From positions 1-34,432 of the forward strand of contig JAFTYR010000041.1 in NCBI GenBank assembly GCA_017461315.1: 34,432 bases of DNA, read 5' to 3'. Source of the DNA: Burkholderiaceae bacterium (GTDB lineage: Bacteria; Pseudomonadota; Gammaproteobacteria; Burkholderiales; Burkholderiaceae_F). The position numbers and the translations under genes are program-made. Shown piece after piece: positions 1 through 8,898 of this stretch; the stretch's first letter is position 1; each line of letters begins with the position of its first letter. The notes beneath the pieces were generated by a model. It ran no database searches, was not told where the DNA came from, and was given only the letters and a program-made list of their open reading frames with translations.

Positions 1-122
1 AGTTTCAATACAGTGTTTCTAGAAGTTTATTGAATTTTCTGAAAGAAGGGTCAAAAGCATTCTAGAATTGCGTCTATGATTTAGCCCTAGTCCCCTCATT
101 CGATGACCCTGGAGTCGAATTT

Positions 123-1436
123 ATGTTGGAATTATTCGAAAAAGTCTTTAAATTTAAAAGTAAAGAGACTACTTTCAAACGTGAGTTGATGGCTGGTTTT
201 ACCGGTTTTATCACGGTCTGTTATGTTCTTTTCGTGGTCCCTACGATGCTAGCTGATGCTGGTATGCCTAGAGGCGATGCAACGGTTGCAGTTATTTGGG
301 TAACGGCCGTTGCTTGTTTCATCATGGCGTTTTATGCCAATTTCCCAGTTGTGGTTGCACCAGGGTTGGGTATTTGTGCCTTTTTTGCCTATTATGTCTG
401 TGGACCTATGGGCTTATCTTGGCAAGCGGGTTTGGCCGCTGTTTTTATTTCTGGGGTTATCTTTTTAATTCTGACGGTTACCCGAGTTCGTGAATTAATT
501 ATTAAAGCGGTTCCCCTGGATATCAAATACGCTATCGTGGTAGGCCTCGGTGCTTTTATTGCCTTCATTGGTATGAAAAATGCCGGCATTATTGTGGCTT
601 CTCCTTCAACCTTTGTGGCGTTTGGTGATATCACACAACCAGAACCTTTATTAGCTAGCTTAGGTGCCATTCTGATCGGTTCTTTGATGGTTCGAAAAAT
701 CAAAGGTGCCATGATTATTGGTATTGCTGTGATTACTCTAGTTGGTATCGTTACTGGTGTTAGCCCTATTCCCGATATGTCCGGTATAGGAGAAATTAAT
801 CATTTAGTTCCAACGAAGACATTCTTCCAAATGGATTTCGGTGCGATTTTTAAATACGGCATCGTGACAGTGGTTTTTACGCTTACCATGGTAGATTTGT
901 TCGATAACATGGGTACTTTGATTGGATTAAGTCAGAGAGCTGGCCTTATGAATTATCGTACAGGTCACATTGAAAACTTAAACAAAGCGTTGTGTTCAGA
1001 TTCGATTGCAACGATGAGCGCCGCATGTCTCGGAACTCCAACAGCAACAAGTTATGTGGAAAGCGCTGCGGCAATTGCCGAAGGTGGACGTACTGGAATG
1101 GTTCCGTTTGTTACTGCCATATGCTTCTTGTTGTGTTTGTTAGTACTACCGATCGTTCATATCGTGCCAGGTTATGCAACCGCTGCGGCCCTTATCGTGG
1201 TGGGTGCGCTGATGATGCAATCTGTTGTTCATATTCACTTTGAAGACTTTACAACGGGTATGCCTGCGTTCTTGACGATCTTGACGATGCCCTTAACTTT
1301 TAACGTAGCTACTGGATTTGGTTTAGGTTTTATTAGTTATGTCATGCTTAAGCTTTTGACAGGACAGGAAAAACATCTTGATGTTATGACCTTTTTGATT
1401 GCGGCAGCTTTTGCGATCAATTTCTGCTTACGGTAA
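123..1436 (+). CDS. NCS2-family purine (hypoxanthine/guanine/adenine-type) permease
   Basis: A 437-residue, very hydrophobic protein with about 12-14 predicted membrane helices. The sequences LFDNMGTLIGLSQRAG (about residues 258-275) and TSYVESAAAIAEGGRTG (about 309-325) match the core of the COG2252 AzgA/PbuG-like branch of NCS2 transporters, which import purine bases by proton symport across the inner membrane. The length fits the family (430-450). The ATG is preceded by GGAG at 111-114 with 8-nt spacing. It stands alone, with a 330-nt gap before thrS. The exact base transported cannot be told from sequence. The purA and purine phosphoribosyltransferase genes at the far end of the window would use an imported base, but they are 31 kb away and not linked in an operon. 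Confidence 0.9.
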   Translation: MLELFEKVFKFKSKETTFKRELMAGFTGFITVCYVLFVVPTMLADAGMPRGDATVAVIWVTAVACFIMAFYANFPVVVAPGLGICAFFAYYVCGPMGLSWQAGLAAVFISGVIFLILTVTRVRELIIKAVPLDIKYAIVVGLGAFIAFIGMKNAGIIVASPSTFVAFGDITQPEPLLASLGAILIGSLMVRKIKGAMIIGIAVITLVGIVTGVSPIPDMSGIGEINHLVPTKTFFQMDFGAIFKYGIVTVVFTLTMVDLFDNMGTLIGLSQRAGLMNYRTGHIENLNKALCSDSIATMSAACLGTPTATSYVESAAAIAEGGRTGMVPFVTAICFLLCLLVLPIVHIVPGYATAAALIVVGALMMQSVVHIHFEDFTTGMPAFLTILTMPLTFNVATGFGLGFISYVMLKLLTGQEKHLDVMTFLIAAAFAINFCLR

Positions 1437-1766
1437 GACAAAATAATGCGGATGCGAGGTGTTGTTGCATTGTTAACGACATGTAGTAGTTACTTTTTCG
1501 TGAAAAATATCGAAAATTTTGAAGTCTGATTCGCTAAAGTTTATACTCGCATTCCGCAAAATGCGTGTCACGGTTGATTTAGTTCTCTGATGATTGAACT
1601 AGATGTTGTGATAAAAATTCCAAATTAAATTTGGATAATTTAGGTTATTGAGTAGAGAAAAAAGTAGCCTTTTTAAAGTTTTTAAAAGGGATAAAGGCTT
1701 AATATTTCTCTGCGGTGACTGGGGTGAATCCCAGTAGAAATAAATTAATTATTTTCGGAGTCATTA
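1437..1766 (+). other. 330-nt intergenic stretch between permease and thrS
   Basis: No gene is visible. The 5' part holds an imperfect inverted repeat, TGCGGATGCGAG (1447-1458) against CTCGCATTCCGCA (1546-1558, one extra T), and a small hairpin CGCATT/AATGCG (1548-1553 with 1560-1565). Neither is followed by a convincing T-run, so a permease terminator is possible but unproven. The 3' part (1654-1766) is the structured thrS leader described separately. I could not pick a convincing promoter. Confidence 0.5.
1654..1766 (+). promoter_or_regulatory. Structured thrS 5' leader, candidate autoregulatory operator
   Basis: Seen directly: AGAGAAA (1654-1660) can pair with TTTCTCT (1705-1711), and inside it AGCCTTT (1666-1672) with AAAGGCT (1693-1699). 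A second perfect hairpin, ACTGGG/CCCAGT (1718-1723 with 1730-1735), follows. Its base can be extended by ATTTCT (1704-1709) with AGAAAT (1736-1741), which uses the same TTTCT as the first structure, so the two extensions exclude each other. GGAG (1757-1760) and the thrS ATG follow. E. coli ThrRS is known to repress its own mRNA by binding leader hairpins near the ribosome site; a similar role here is inference. Confidence 0.4.
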
Positions 1767-3692
1767 ATGATTGTTGTAACTCTTCCTGATGGAGCTAAGC
1801 GTGAGTTTGAAGCACCGGTTACGGTTGCCGACATAGCAGCTTCTATTGGTTCTGGCCTCGCAAAGGCCGCTTTGGCGGGTAAAGTCAATGGAAAATTAGT
1901 GGACACCACATTTTCTATTACAGAGGATTCAACTTTAGCCATTATCACAGCCAAAGATGCGGAAGGGTTAGAAATCATTCGCCATTCAACCTCTCATTTA
2001 ATGGCTCAAGCTGTTAAAGAATTATGGCCAGATTCAGAAGTAACCATTGGACCAGTGGTTGAAAATGGCTTCTACTACGACTTCTCGACAAAGCATCCAT
2101 TTACGATGGATGATCTTTCTGTTATTGAAAAGAAAATGGATGAAATCGTTAAACGAGATCTTCCAATCGTTCGTGAAGAATGGGACCGTAGCAAGGCTGT
2201 TGAGTTTTTCAAGAGCATTGGTGAACACTATAAAGCTGAAATTATCGAGTCAATTCCTGGCGATGAAGTTCTTTCAGTTTATCGTCAAGGTGATTATGTT
2301 GACTTGTGTCGTGGTCCTCACGTACCGAGTACCGGAAAGCTTAAAGTGCATAAGTTGATGAAGATTGCTGGAGCTTATTGGAGAGGCGATAGCAAAAACG
2401 AAATGCTTCAACGAATCTATGGTACTGCTTGGGGTAAGAAGGAAGAACAAGCGCAGTACTTGCACATGCTTGAAGAAGCAGAAAAGCGTGATCACCGTAA
2501 GTTAGGTAAAGAATTAGATTTATTCCATTTCCAAGAAGAAGCTCCGGGTTTGATCTTCTGGCACGCTAAAGGCTGGGCATTGTGGCAACAAGTAGAAAGC
2601 TACATGCGTGAGATCTACAGAGATAATGGCTACATGGAAGTAAAAGCACCACAGTTATTGGATCGTACGTTGTGGGAAAAATCTGGTCACTGGAGCAAGT
2701 ACAAAGAAAATATGTTTATGATAGAGTCGGAAAGCCGTTACTACGCTTTAAAGCCGATGAACTGTCCAGGTCATATTCAGATTTTTAACAGTGCCGTTCG
2801 TTCTTATCGAGATTTACCGATTCGCTATGGTGAATTTGGTGCTTGTCACCGTAATGAACCTTCTGGTTCTTTGCACGGTTTAATGCGTGTGAGAGGTTTC
2901 ACACAGGATGATGGACATATTTTCTGTACCGAAGATCAGATTCTTGCTGAATGTACCGAATACACGAAGTTAGTACAGAGTGTTTACGATCACTTTGGCT
3001 TCCATAATATTTCCTATAAGGTGGCTACTCGCCCAGAAAAGAGAATTGGTGATGATGCAACATGGGATAAGGCAGAAAAAGCCTTGATGACCGCTTTAGA
3101 AAATGCAGGTATTCAGTATGAAATCTTACCTGGAGAAGGTGCTTTCTATGGTCCGAAGATTGAATACCATTTGAAGGATTCTTTGGGAAGAGGTTGGCAG
3201 TGCGGTACCATTCAAGTGGACTTCCAGATGCCTGGACGATTGGGAGCTGAGTACGTAGCAGACGATAATTCACGTCGTACGCCAGTTATGCTCCACCGAG
3301 CTATCATCGGTAGTATGGAGCGCTTTATCGGTATGCTTATTGAACACTATGCCGGTGCAATGCCTGTTTGGTTGGCACCGATTCAGGTTGGTATTGCCAA
3401 TATTACCGATGATCAAGCTGACTACGCTACTGAGATTGCATCTAAGTTGCGTAAAGTTGGTCTTAGAGCTGATACAGATTTGCGTAACGGCAAAATTACA
3501 TATAAGATTCGCGAACTTAGTCTTCAGAAACTGCCGTATATTTTGGTAGTTGGTGCTAAGGAAAAGGCCGAAGGTACGGTTGCAGTCCGTGCTCGAGGTG
3601 GTAAAGATCTTGGCACAATGAAGGTTGAAGATTTTATTACACTGGTTCAAGACGATGTCGCAAATTTGCGGGTTGTTGGCCAGGTTGACTAA
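1767..3692 (+). CDS. thrS: Threonine--tRNA ligase
   Basis: Cytoplasmic class II synthetase that charges tRNA-Thr. The 641 residues match the usual bacterial length (about 640). Order: TGS domain (about 1-64), editing domain with HSTSH near residue 70 and a conserved YVDLCRGPH, catalytic core, and C-terminal anticodon-binding domain (about 535-641). The zinc ligands of the active site are all present: Cys333 in MNCPGH, His384 in QDDGHIF and His510 in LHRAIIG, equivalent to E. coli 334/385/511. GGAG at 1757-1760 supports the ATG. It heads the thrS-infC-rpmI-rplT cluster, the order known from E. coli, and its structured leader suggests control at translation or early termination. Confidence 0.98.
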   Translation: MIVVTLPDGAKREFEAPVTVADIAASIGSGLAKAALAGKVNGKLVDTTFSITEDSTLAIITAKDAEGLEIIRHSTSHLMAQAVKELWPDSEVTIGPVVENGFYYDFSTKHPFTMDDLSVIEKKMDEIVKRDLPIVREEWDRSKAVEFFKSIGEHYKAEIIESIPGDEVLSVYRQGDYVDLCRGPHVPSTGKLKVHKLMKIAGAYWRGDSKNEMLQRIYGTAWGKKEEQAQYLHMLEEAEKRDHRKLGKELDLFHFQEEAPGLIFWHAKGWALWQQVESYMREIYRDNGYMEVKAPQLLDRTLWEKSGHWSKYKENMFMIESESRYYALKPMNCPGHIQIFNSAVRSYRDLPIRYGEFGACHRNEPSGSLHGLMRVRGFTQDDGHIFCTEDQILAECTEYTKLVQSVYDHFGFHNISYKVATRPEKRIGDDATWDKAEKALMTALENAGIQYEILPGEGAFYGPKIEYHLKDSLGRGWQCGTIQVDFQMPGRLGAEYVADDNSRRTPVMLHRAIIGSMERFIGMLIEHYAGAMPVWLAPIQVGIANITDDQADYATEIASKLRKVGLRADTDLRNGKITYKIRELSLQKLPYILVVGAKEKAEGTVAVRARGGKDLGTMKVEDFITLVQDDVANLRVVGQVD

Positions 3693-3708
3693 CTAAACGG
3701 AGATAAAC

Positions 3709-4230
3709 ATAGCACAGGAACGTACGCATCGGATCAATGGCGAGATCCGAGTGCCTGAAGTTCGTCTGACTGGGGTTGACGGTGTTCAGATTGGTATCGT
3801 CAAAACTATCCAGGCGCTAGCCATGGCTGAAGAAGCTGATGTGGATTTGGTAGAAGTAGCACCTAACGCTCGTCCACCGGTTTGCCGATTAATGGATTAC
3901 GGTAAATTCCGCTATCAGGAACAGAAGAAGGCCCAAGAAGCTAAAGCTAAGCAGAAAGTAATTCAGGTTAAGGAAGTCAAGTTCCGTCCTCAAACGGATG
4001 AAAATGACTACCAAACTAAGTTGCGTGCTTTAACTCGTTTTATCACGGATGGTAATAAAGCAAAGGTTACTTTGCGTTATAGAGGCCGTGAAATGGCCCA
4101 TCAAGAGTTTGGTAACGATCTTTTGACTCGGGTTAAGGAAGATTTGGCAGAAATCGCTCAGGTTGAATCCTTCCCGAAGCTTGAAGGTCGCCAGATGATT
4201 ATGGTTTTGGCACCAAAACGTAAAAAATAA
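3709..4230 (+). CDS. infC: Translation initiation factor IF-3, with a rare ATA start codon
   Basis: IF-3 binds the 30S subunit, checks the start codon and initiator tRNA, and prevents early 50S joining. A conventional start search gives GTG at 3751, but the frame is open further upstream and reads [19 protein letters not shown], with the conserved family N-terminus RINxEI. The only sensible initiator is ATA at 3709, 6 nt after GGAG (3699-3702); the next upstream in-frame codons soon reach a TAA at 3694. This gives 173 residues, close to the usual 170-180. AUU/AUA starts are known for infC in many bacteria and allow IF-3 to repress itself by rejecting non-canonical start codons. The gene begins 16 nt after the thrS stop, so it is probably cotranscribed. 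Confidence 0.93.
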   Translation: MAQERTHRINGEIRVPEVRLTGVDGVQIGIVKTIQALAMAEEADVDLVEVAPNARPPVCRLMDYGKFRYQEQKKAQEAKAKQKVIQVKEVKFRPQTDENDYQTKLRALTRFITDGNKAKVTLRYRGREMAHQEFGNDLLTRVKEDLAEIAQVESFPKLEGRQMIMVLAPKRKK

Positions 4231-4239
4231 TTTTATTCA

Positions 4240-4339
4240 GGCTGTAATGTGAGTAATTTTGCTGTATCATTACGCCCTGCTTAAAAGGCAAGAAGTGAAA
4301 TCAGGCTAACAAGTCTTTGCCAGTTCGGTAAAGCGCCTG
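4240..4339 (+). promoter_or_regulatory. infC-rpmI intergenic RNA structure, candidate ribosomal protein (L20) operator
   Basis: Two stacked hairpin regions lie in the 142-nt gap before rpmI. The first pairs GGC plus GTAATG (4240-4249) with CATTAC plus GCC (4268-4276). The second pairs CAGGC (4302-4306) with GCCTG (4335-4339) and, inside it, CTTTGCC (4315-4321) with GGTAAAG (4327-4333, one G-U). In E. coli and Bacillus, L20 represses rpmI-rplT by binding RNA in this same genomic position. The position and structure suggest an equivalent; no sequence match to a known L20 leader was established. Confidence 0.35.
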
Positions 4340-4372
4340 CAATCATCAAATAAGAAAAGGATCTAAGGCAAA

Positions 4373-4570
4373 ATGCCCAAGATGAAAACTAAGAAGGCGG
4401 CTGCTAAGCGCTTCAAAGTCCGCTCTGGCGGTTCTCTCAAGCGTGCTCACGCCACAAAGCGTCACATTCTCACAAAGCGTACGACTAAGAACAAACGTCA
4501 ATTGCGCGGTATGTTAACCATCAGCGAAGCCGATCGTAAATCCGTCGCTCGCATGTTGCCTTACGCTTAA
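4373..4570 (+). CDS. rpmI: 50S ribosomal protein L35 (bL35)
   Basis: A 65-residue, strongly basic protein starting [20 protein letters not shown], the characteristic bL35 N-terminus, and ending [11 protein letters not shown]. Length equals the family norm (64-66). It is a structural component of the large ribosomal subunit. AAGG at 4365-4368, just before the ATG, serves as the ribosome site. rplT follows after 14 nt, as in nearly all bacteria, so the two are translated from one message, probably under the upstream RNA structure. Confidence 0.98.
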   Translation: MPKMKTKKAAAKRFKVRSGGSLKRAHATKRHILTKRTTKNKRQLRGMLTISEADRKSVARMLPYA

Positions 4571-4584
4571 TTTAGGAGATCAAG

Positions 4585-4941
4585 ATGCCTCGAGTAAAAC
4601 GTGGTGTAACGGCTCGCGCCCGTCATAAGAAAGTTTTTGCTTTATCGAAGGGTTTTTCTCTTCGTCGTAATAATGTCTACCGTATCGCTAAGCAGGCTGT
4701 TATGCGTGCTGGCCAGTACGCTTACCGCGATCGTCGCAACAAGAAGCGCGTATTCCGTCGCTTGTGGATTGCTCGTATCAACGCAGGTGCTCGCGCTAAC
4801 GGTATGAACTACAGCCAGTTCATGAACGGCTTAAAGAAAGCTGGTATCGAATTGGATCGTAAGGTTCTTAGCAACATGGCTATTTTCGATAAAGAAGGCT
4901 TCGCCAGCATTGTTGAAAAGGCCAAGGCTAGTCTTGCCTAA
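4585..4941 (+). CDS. rplT: 50S ribosomal protein L20 (bL20)
   Basis: A 118-residue basic protein starting [18 protein letters not shown], with the conserved [18 protein letters not shown] stretch (about residues 46-63) and the C-terminal globular half. L20 binds 23S rRNA early in 50S assembly. The length matches the family (117-119). TAGGAG precedes the ATG by 7 nt. It is last in the thrS-infC-rpmI-rplT group; a strong hairpin with a T-rich tail follows at 5004-5039, before pheS. Confidence 0.98.
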   Translation: MPRVKRGVTARARHKKVFALSKGFSLRRNNVYRIAKQAVMRAGQYAYRDRRNKKRVFRRLWIARINAGARANGMNYSQFMNGLKKAGIELDRKVLSNMAIFDKEGFASIVEKAKASLA

Positions 4942-4958
4942 TTAATTCGGTATATTAT

Positions 4959-5039
4959 GGGGACGGATCAATGAAGTTCCCATGAATAAAATGCCTAGCA
5001 TAGGCCTGGTAGGGGTTTCCTCTCCAGGCTTTTGCTTTT
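4959..5039 (+). terminator. rplT terminator / candidate pheST attenuator
   Basis: GCCTGG (5004-5009) pairs with CCAGGC (5024-5029), the inner AGGGG/CCTCT extends the stem, and TTTTGCTTTT (5030-5039) follows: a good intrinsic terminator 62 nt after rplT. Just upstream, GCCTA (4993-4997) can pair with TAGGC (5001-5005), which overlaps the first bases of the terminator arm, so it would compete with it. A further hairpin GGGGAC/GTTCCC (4959-4964 with 4976-4981) lies before that. pheST in E. coli is controlled by attenuation; here the alternative pairing is suggestive, but no clear Phe-rich leader peptide was found (only a 4-codon MKFP reading frame at 4971). Confidence 0.65.
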
Positions 5040-5060
5040 ATCAGAGTTTGAAACTGAAAA

Positions 5061-6077
5061 ATGGAAGACCTCAATCAAATCATAGAAGATGCACGTGCAA
5101 GTTTTGCAAGTGTTACTACACCGGCTGATCTTGAAAACGAGAAAGCCAAATACCTAGGTAAAAGCGGGGCGATTACTGCACTATTGAAGAATATGTCCAA
5201 GCTTTCACACGAAGAAAAGCGGGCTTTTGGTGCAAAAATCAATAGCGCTAAACAAGCAGTTGAAAAGCTCCTTGAAGAACGTCGTCAAGAATTTGCCAAC
5301 GAAAAAATGCAAAAGCGACTTTCTAGCGAAGCTATTGACGTTACACTCGCTGGCCGTACCGTGGGTATGGGTGGTTTGCATCCTGTTATCCGTACTTGGA
5401 TGCGTATTGAGGAAATCTTTAGAACGATTGGTTTTGATGTGGCAGATGGCCCTGAAATTGAAACTGATTGGTTCTCTTTTACAGCTTTGAATAACCCTCC
5501 GAACCATCCTGCTCGAAGCATGCAGGATACGTTCTACATTGATATGAAGGATGAAACAGGTAAGCAGATGCCGTTGCGTCCTCATACTTCTCCAATGCAG
5601 GTTCGTTATGCACGTCAGAATCGTCCTCCTATTAAGGTAATTGCACCAGGACGTACCTATCGTGTGGACTCTGATGCAACTCACTCTCCTATGTTCCATC
5701 AGGTTGAAGGTCTTTGGATTGCTGAAGATATTAGCTTTGCAGACCTTAAGGGTGTTTACGTTGATTTCTTACGCCGTTTCTTTGAAACAGAAGATTTGAT
5801 CGTACGTTTCCGTCCAAGCTACTTCCCATTTACAGAGCCTAGTGCTGAAGTCGATATGATGTTTACGACTGGACCTAGAAAAGGTAAGTGGCTAGAAATC
5901 TCTGGATCTGGTGAAGTTCATCCAAATGTTGTTCGCAACTTTGGTCTCGATCCTGAGAAGTACATTGGTTTTGCTTTCGGTTCTGGGCTTGAACGATTGA
6001 CCATGTTGCGTTACGGAATTGACGATTTACGCCTATTCTTTGAAGGCGATTTGCGTTTCCTCAAGCAGTTCAACTGA
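5061..6077 (+). CDS. pheS: Phenylalanine--tRNA ligase alpha subunit
   Basis: Catalytic subunit of the alpha2beta2 PheRS, which charges tRNA-Phe. It has 338 residues, matching the usual 330-340. The N-terminal coiled-coil arm that contacts tRNA covers about residues 1-90; the class II catalytic domain follows with [10 protein letters not shown] (motif 2, about residue 212) and [19 protein letters not shown] (motif 3, near 310-330). The ribosome site before the ATG is weak (GAAACTGAAAA), which may matter for its expression. It lies 119 nt after rplT behind a terminator-like structure and 20 nt before pheT, so pheST form one unit. Confidence 0.97.
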   Translation: MEDLNQIIEDARASFASVTTPADLENEKAKYLGKSGAITALLKNMSKLSHEEKRAFGAKINSAKQAVEKLLEERRQEFANEKMQKRLSSEAIDVTLAGRTVGMGGLHPVIRTWMRIEEIFRTIGFDVADGPEIETDWFSFTALNNPPNHPARSMQDTFYIDMKDETGKQMPLRPHTSPMQVRYARQNRPPIKVIAPGRTYRVDSDATHSPMFHQVEGLWIAEDISFADLKGVYVDFLRRFFETEDLIVRFRPSYFPFTEPSAEVDMMFTTGPRKGKWLEISGSGEVHPNVVRNFGLDPEKYIGFAFGSGLERLTMLRYGIDDLRLFFEGDLRFLKQFN

Positions 6078-6097
6078 TATTTGGAGAAAGATTAAAA

Positions 6098-8509
6098 ATG
6101 TTGTTTTCTGAAGAATGGCTACGCCACTATATCAACCCAGCTCTTTCAAGCGAAGAGTTGTGCGAAACGCTTACGATGGGCGGTTTAGAGGTTGAAGGGG
6201 CAGAAACGATTGCTCCAAGTTTTACTGGTATTGTGGTTGCTCAAGTTTTAGAAGTTGCCGATCATCCTAACGCAGACAAGCTCCATGTTTGTAAAGTTGA
6301 CGTGGGTGAAGGTGAACCATTACAGATTGTTTGTGGTGCACCGAATGTTGCAACTGGCGTTAAAGTACCTTGTGCTAAGGTTGGTGCTGTACTTCCAGGT
6401 GACTTTAAGATTAAAAAGGCCAAACTGCGTGGTGTTGAAAGCAGTGGCATGTTGTGCTCATCAAGGGAACTAGGAATTGACGAAGATCACAAGGGGCTGT
6501 GGTTGTTACCTGAAGATGCTCCTGTGGGTGAGGACATTCGCAAGTACGCTCGTTTAGATGACAAAAGAATTGAAGTTAAATTAACACCTAATCGTGGTGA
6601 TGCATTAAGCGTTATCGGTATTGGTAGAGATTTAAGAGCCATGACGGGTGCTGAGCTTAAGATGCCTGATTTTTCAGCAGTAGCTCCTACCTGTCAGTGT
6701 ACTCATCAAGTTAATATCGAAGCTTCAGAACTGTGTGGTCGCTTTGCCGGTCGTGTTGTACGTGGTTTAAATGCTAAGGCTCCAACTCCATTGTGGATGA
6801 AGGAAAGATTGGAACGTTCCGGTCAGAGATCTATTTCCGCTTTGGTTGATATTTCTAACTACGTCATGTTAGAAGTAGGTCGTCCTTCCCATATTTTTGA
6901 TTTGGCAAAATTAAATGGACCGTTAACTGTTCGTTGGGGTAAGGCTGGCGAAAAGGCTGAATTACTCAACGGTCAAACCGTTGATATTGATGAGACGATT
7001 GGTGTGATCGCCGATGATGCAGGAATCGAAGCAATTGCCGGTATCATGGGTGGAAATCACGCTTCGGTTTCTTTAGATACAAACGAAATCTTTATCGAAG
7101 CAGCCTTCTGGTGGCCAACTGCAATTCAAGGTCGGACCCGTAAGTTGAATTTCTCAACCGATGCGGCTCACCGCTTCGAACGTGGCGTTGACTTCGCAAG
7201 TAATGTGGAACACATCGAATACATTACTCGTTTGATTGTTGATATTTGTGGCACACCTAACACTAAGATCGGCCCCGTAGTAGATCAAGTGCTTTCTTTA
7301 CCAGAAAGAAAGCCCGTTACTATGAGAGCTGATCGTTGTTGCAAAGTCATTGGTATGCAAATCCCAGTTGAAAAGATGTCTGAATGCTTTACTCATTTAG
7401 GCTTTACTTTTGAATTGAAGGATGGCGTTTTCAGCGTAGTACCGCCAAGCTATCGTTTCGATATTGAAATTGAAGAAGATCTTATTGAAGAAGTAGCTCG
7501 TCTGTATGGCTATCAGAATCTGCCAGAAGTACCTCCAGTTTCTACTTTAGCGATGATGGAGCAACCCGAAGGCCGTCGTGATCGTCATGATCTTAGAAAG
7601 AAATTGGCTCTTTTGGGTTTCCAGGAACTCGTTAATTTCTCATTTGTAGAAAGAAAGTGGGAAGAAGATTTTGCTGGTAATACCGATCCAATTACCGTAT
7701 TGAACCCGATTGCTTCTCAAATGGGCGTAATGCGTTCTCAGATTATTGGTAATTTGGTTGATATCCTTAAATTTAATCTGAATCGCAAGGCTGAAAGAGT
7801 CAATGTTTTTGAGCTTGGACGAATTTTCCGTCGTGATCCTTCTGTTAAGGGTTCTGATAGTTCGGTTCAGGGAATTAACCAACCGTTGCATATCGCTGCG
7901 CTCTCCTATGGTACTTCTGCTCCTCAACAATGGGGTGTTGCAAGCCGTCAGGTAGATTTTTACGATTTGAAAGGTGTATTAGAGGAAATGATCGCTCCTT
8001 TAACAGCACGTTTTGAACCGATCAATCATCCTGCATTGCATCCAGGTCGTTCTGCTAAGGTGATTCTGTCAGGAGAAGAAATTGGTTTTATCGGTGAGTT
8101 GCATCCTCGTTTAATGAACGAATACGATTTGCCTCATGCTCCGATTGTCTTTGAATTAGATGTTGAACCATTACTGAATATCGATGTTCCTAGCTACAAG
8201 CCAGTATCAAAATTCCAGCCTGTAAGCCGTGACGTTGCCGTATTAGTAGAGGATAAGAAATCGGTTCAGGATCTTTTAGATGCAATTAAGCGTGCACGTA
8301 AGACCGATCCTAGACTTCTTTCTTTAGTTAGCTTCGATTTGTTTGACGTATATCGAATGAAAGAAGGTAACGATGCTGGAATGAAGAGCTTGGCATTTAC
8401 TGCTAAACTTCAGCGCCTTGATCAGGCCATCAATGATGAAGAAGCAGATACGGTTATGAAGACCATTCTTGAAGTTTTAGCTTCTTGTGGCGCAACACTA
8501 AGAAAATAA
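6098..8509 (+). CDS. pheT: Phenylalanine--tRNA ligase beta subunit
   Basis: Partner of PheS in the tetrameric synthetase; it binds tRNA and edits Tyr-tRNA-Phe. It has 803 residues, about the family norm (790-810). Visible domains: an EMAP/OB tRNA-binding fold near residues 40-150 (VGEGEPLQIVCGAPNV), the B3/B4 editing region (about 205-380), the B5 domain (about 405-475), a catalytic-like core (about 485-690), and the C-terminal ferredoxin-like anticodon-binding domain (about 705-803, SKFQPVSRDVAVLVED). GGAG lies upstream of the ATG at slightly long spacing. ihfA follows by 9 nt, the order pheS-pheT-ihfA known in proteobacteria. Confidence 0.97.
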   Translation: MLFSEEWLRHYINPALSSEELCETLTMGGLEVEGAETIAPSFTGIVVAQVLEVADHPNADKLHVCKVDVGEGEPLQIVCGAPNVATGVKVPCAKVGAVLPGDFKIKKAKLRGVESSGMLCSSRELGIDEDHKGLWLLPEDAPVGEDIRKYARLDDKRIEVKLTPNRGDALSVIGIGRDLRAMTGAELKMPDFSAVAPTCQCTHQVNIEASELCGRFAGRVVRGLNAKAPTPLWMKERLERSGQRSISALVDISNYVMLEVGRPSHIFDLAKLNGPLTVRWGKAGEKAELLNGQTVDIDETIGVIADDAGIEAIAGIMGGNHASVSLDTNEIFIEAAFWWPTAIQGRTRKLNFSTDAAHRFERGVDFASNVEHIEYITRLIVDICGTPNTKIGPVVDQVLSLPERKPVTMRADRCCKVIGMQIPVEKMSECFTHLGFTFELKDGVFSVVPPSYRFDIEIEEDLIEEVARLYGYQNLPEVPPVSTLAMMEQPEGRRDRHDLRKKLALLGFQELVNFSFVERKWEEDFAGNTDPITVLNPIASQMGVMRSQIIGNLVDILKFNLNRKAERVNVFELGRIFRRDPSVKGSDSSVQGINQPLHIAALSYGTSAPQQWGVASRQVDFYDLKGVLEEMIAPLTARFEPINHPALHPGRSAKVILSGEEIGFIGELHPRLMNEYDLPHAPIVFELDVEPLLNIDVPSYKPVSKFQPVSRDVAVLVEDKKSVQDLLDAIKRARKTDPRLLSLVSFDLFDVYRMKEGNDAGMKSLAFTAKLQRLDQAINDEEADTVMKTILEVLASCGATLRK

Positions 8510-8518
8510 GGAATAAGA

Positions 8519-8884
8519 ATGTTTCTAGCAAAGGTAATGAGTGAAGCAGAACTTGTTGCAGATTTGGTTCCACCTGGACAGAGCTTAACTAAGGCTCATA
8601 TCGCAGAGATCCTTTCTGAACAGTATGGTTTTACTAAACGCCAAGCACGTCAGTTAGTTGATAGTTTTTTCGATGAATTACGTGCAAGTTTGGAACGTGG
8701 CGAAGCTGTGAAACTTTCTGGTTTTGGCAGTTTTACATTAAGAGACAAGCCACAGCGTCCGGGGCGTAATCCAAAAACAGGTGAAGAAATTGCGATTACA
8801 GCTCGCCGTGTGGTGACCTTCCATACAAGCCAAAAGCTTCGTGGAATGGTAGTCGATAATCTTTCAACAGAAGTTGCTGAATAA
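8519..8884 (+). CDS. ihfA: Integration host factor alpha subunit
   Basis: DNA-bending nucleoid protein that works as a heterodimer with IhfB. The core [40 protein letters not shown] and [18 protein letters not shown] is the HU/IHF fold with the intercalating proline in the beta arm (RPGRNP). LSGFGSF and the ARRVVTF ending fit the alpha rather than the beta subunit, and the location after pheT confirms it. At 121 residues it is about 20 longer than E. coli IhfA; the extra part is N-terminal ([20 protein letters not shown]). AAGGAA (8510-8515) precedes this ATG closely, and the internal ATG at 8537 has poor spacing, so the long form is kept. Confidence 0.95.
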   Translation: MFLAKVMSEAELVADLVPPGQSLTKAHIAEILSEQYGFTKRQARQLVDSFFDELRASLERGEAVKLSGFGSFTLRDKPQRPGRNPKTGEEIAITARRVVTFHTSQKLRGMVVDNLSTEVAE

Positions 8885-8898
8885 GTACTTTTGAAATA

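Noticed and set aside
1705..1741. A stretch reading GGTGACTGGGGTGAATCCCAG, briefly similar to part of a cobalamin riboswitch or a tRNA T arm
   Set aside because: The remaining conserved cobalamin elements are absent, the loop is 6 rather than 7 nt, and no cloverleaf can be built around it; it fits better as part of the thrS leader.
3270..3650. Reverse-strand open frame of 126 codons inside thrS
   Set aside because: It is a shadow of the conserved thrS coding sequence without a family signature.
3751..4230. infC starting at GTG 3751
   Set aside because: It would lose the conserved RINGEI N-terminus and has no ribosome site at that position; the ATA at 3709 explains both.
4982..5130. A reading frame from ATG 4982 containing Phe codons (GFCFY), considered as a pheST leader peptide
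   Set aside because: The Phe codons lie in and after the terminator T-run and the frame overlaps the pheS start, so stalling there could not prevent terminator folding.
5205..5699. Reverse-strand open frame of 164 codons inside pheS
   Set aside because: It is antisense to a conserved gene, has cysteine/histidine-rich random-like composition and no recognisable domain.
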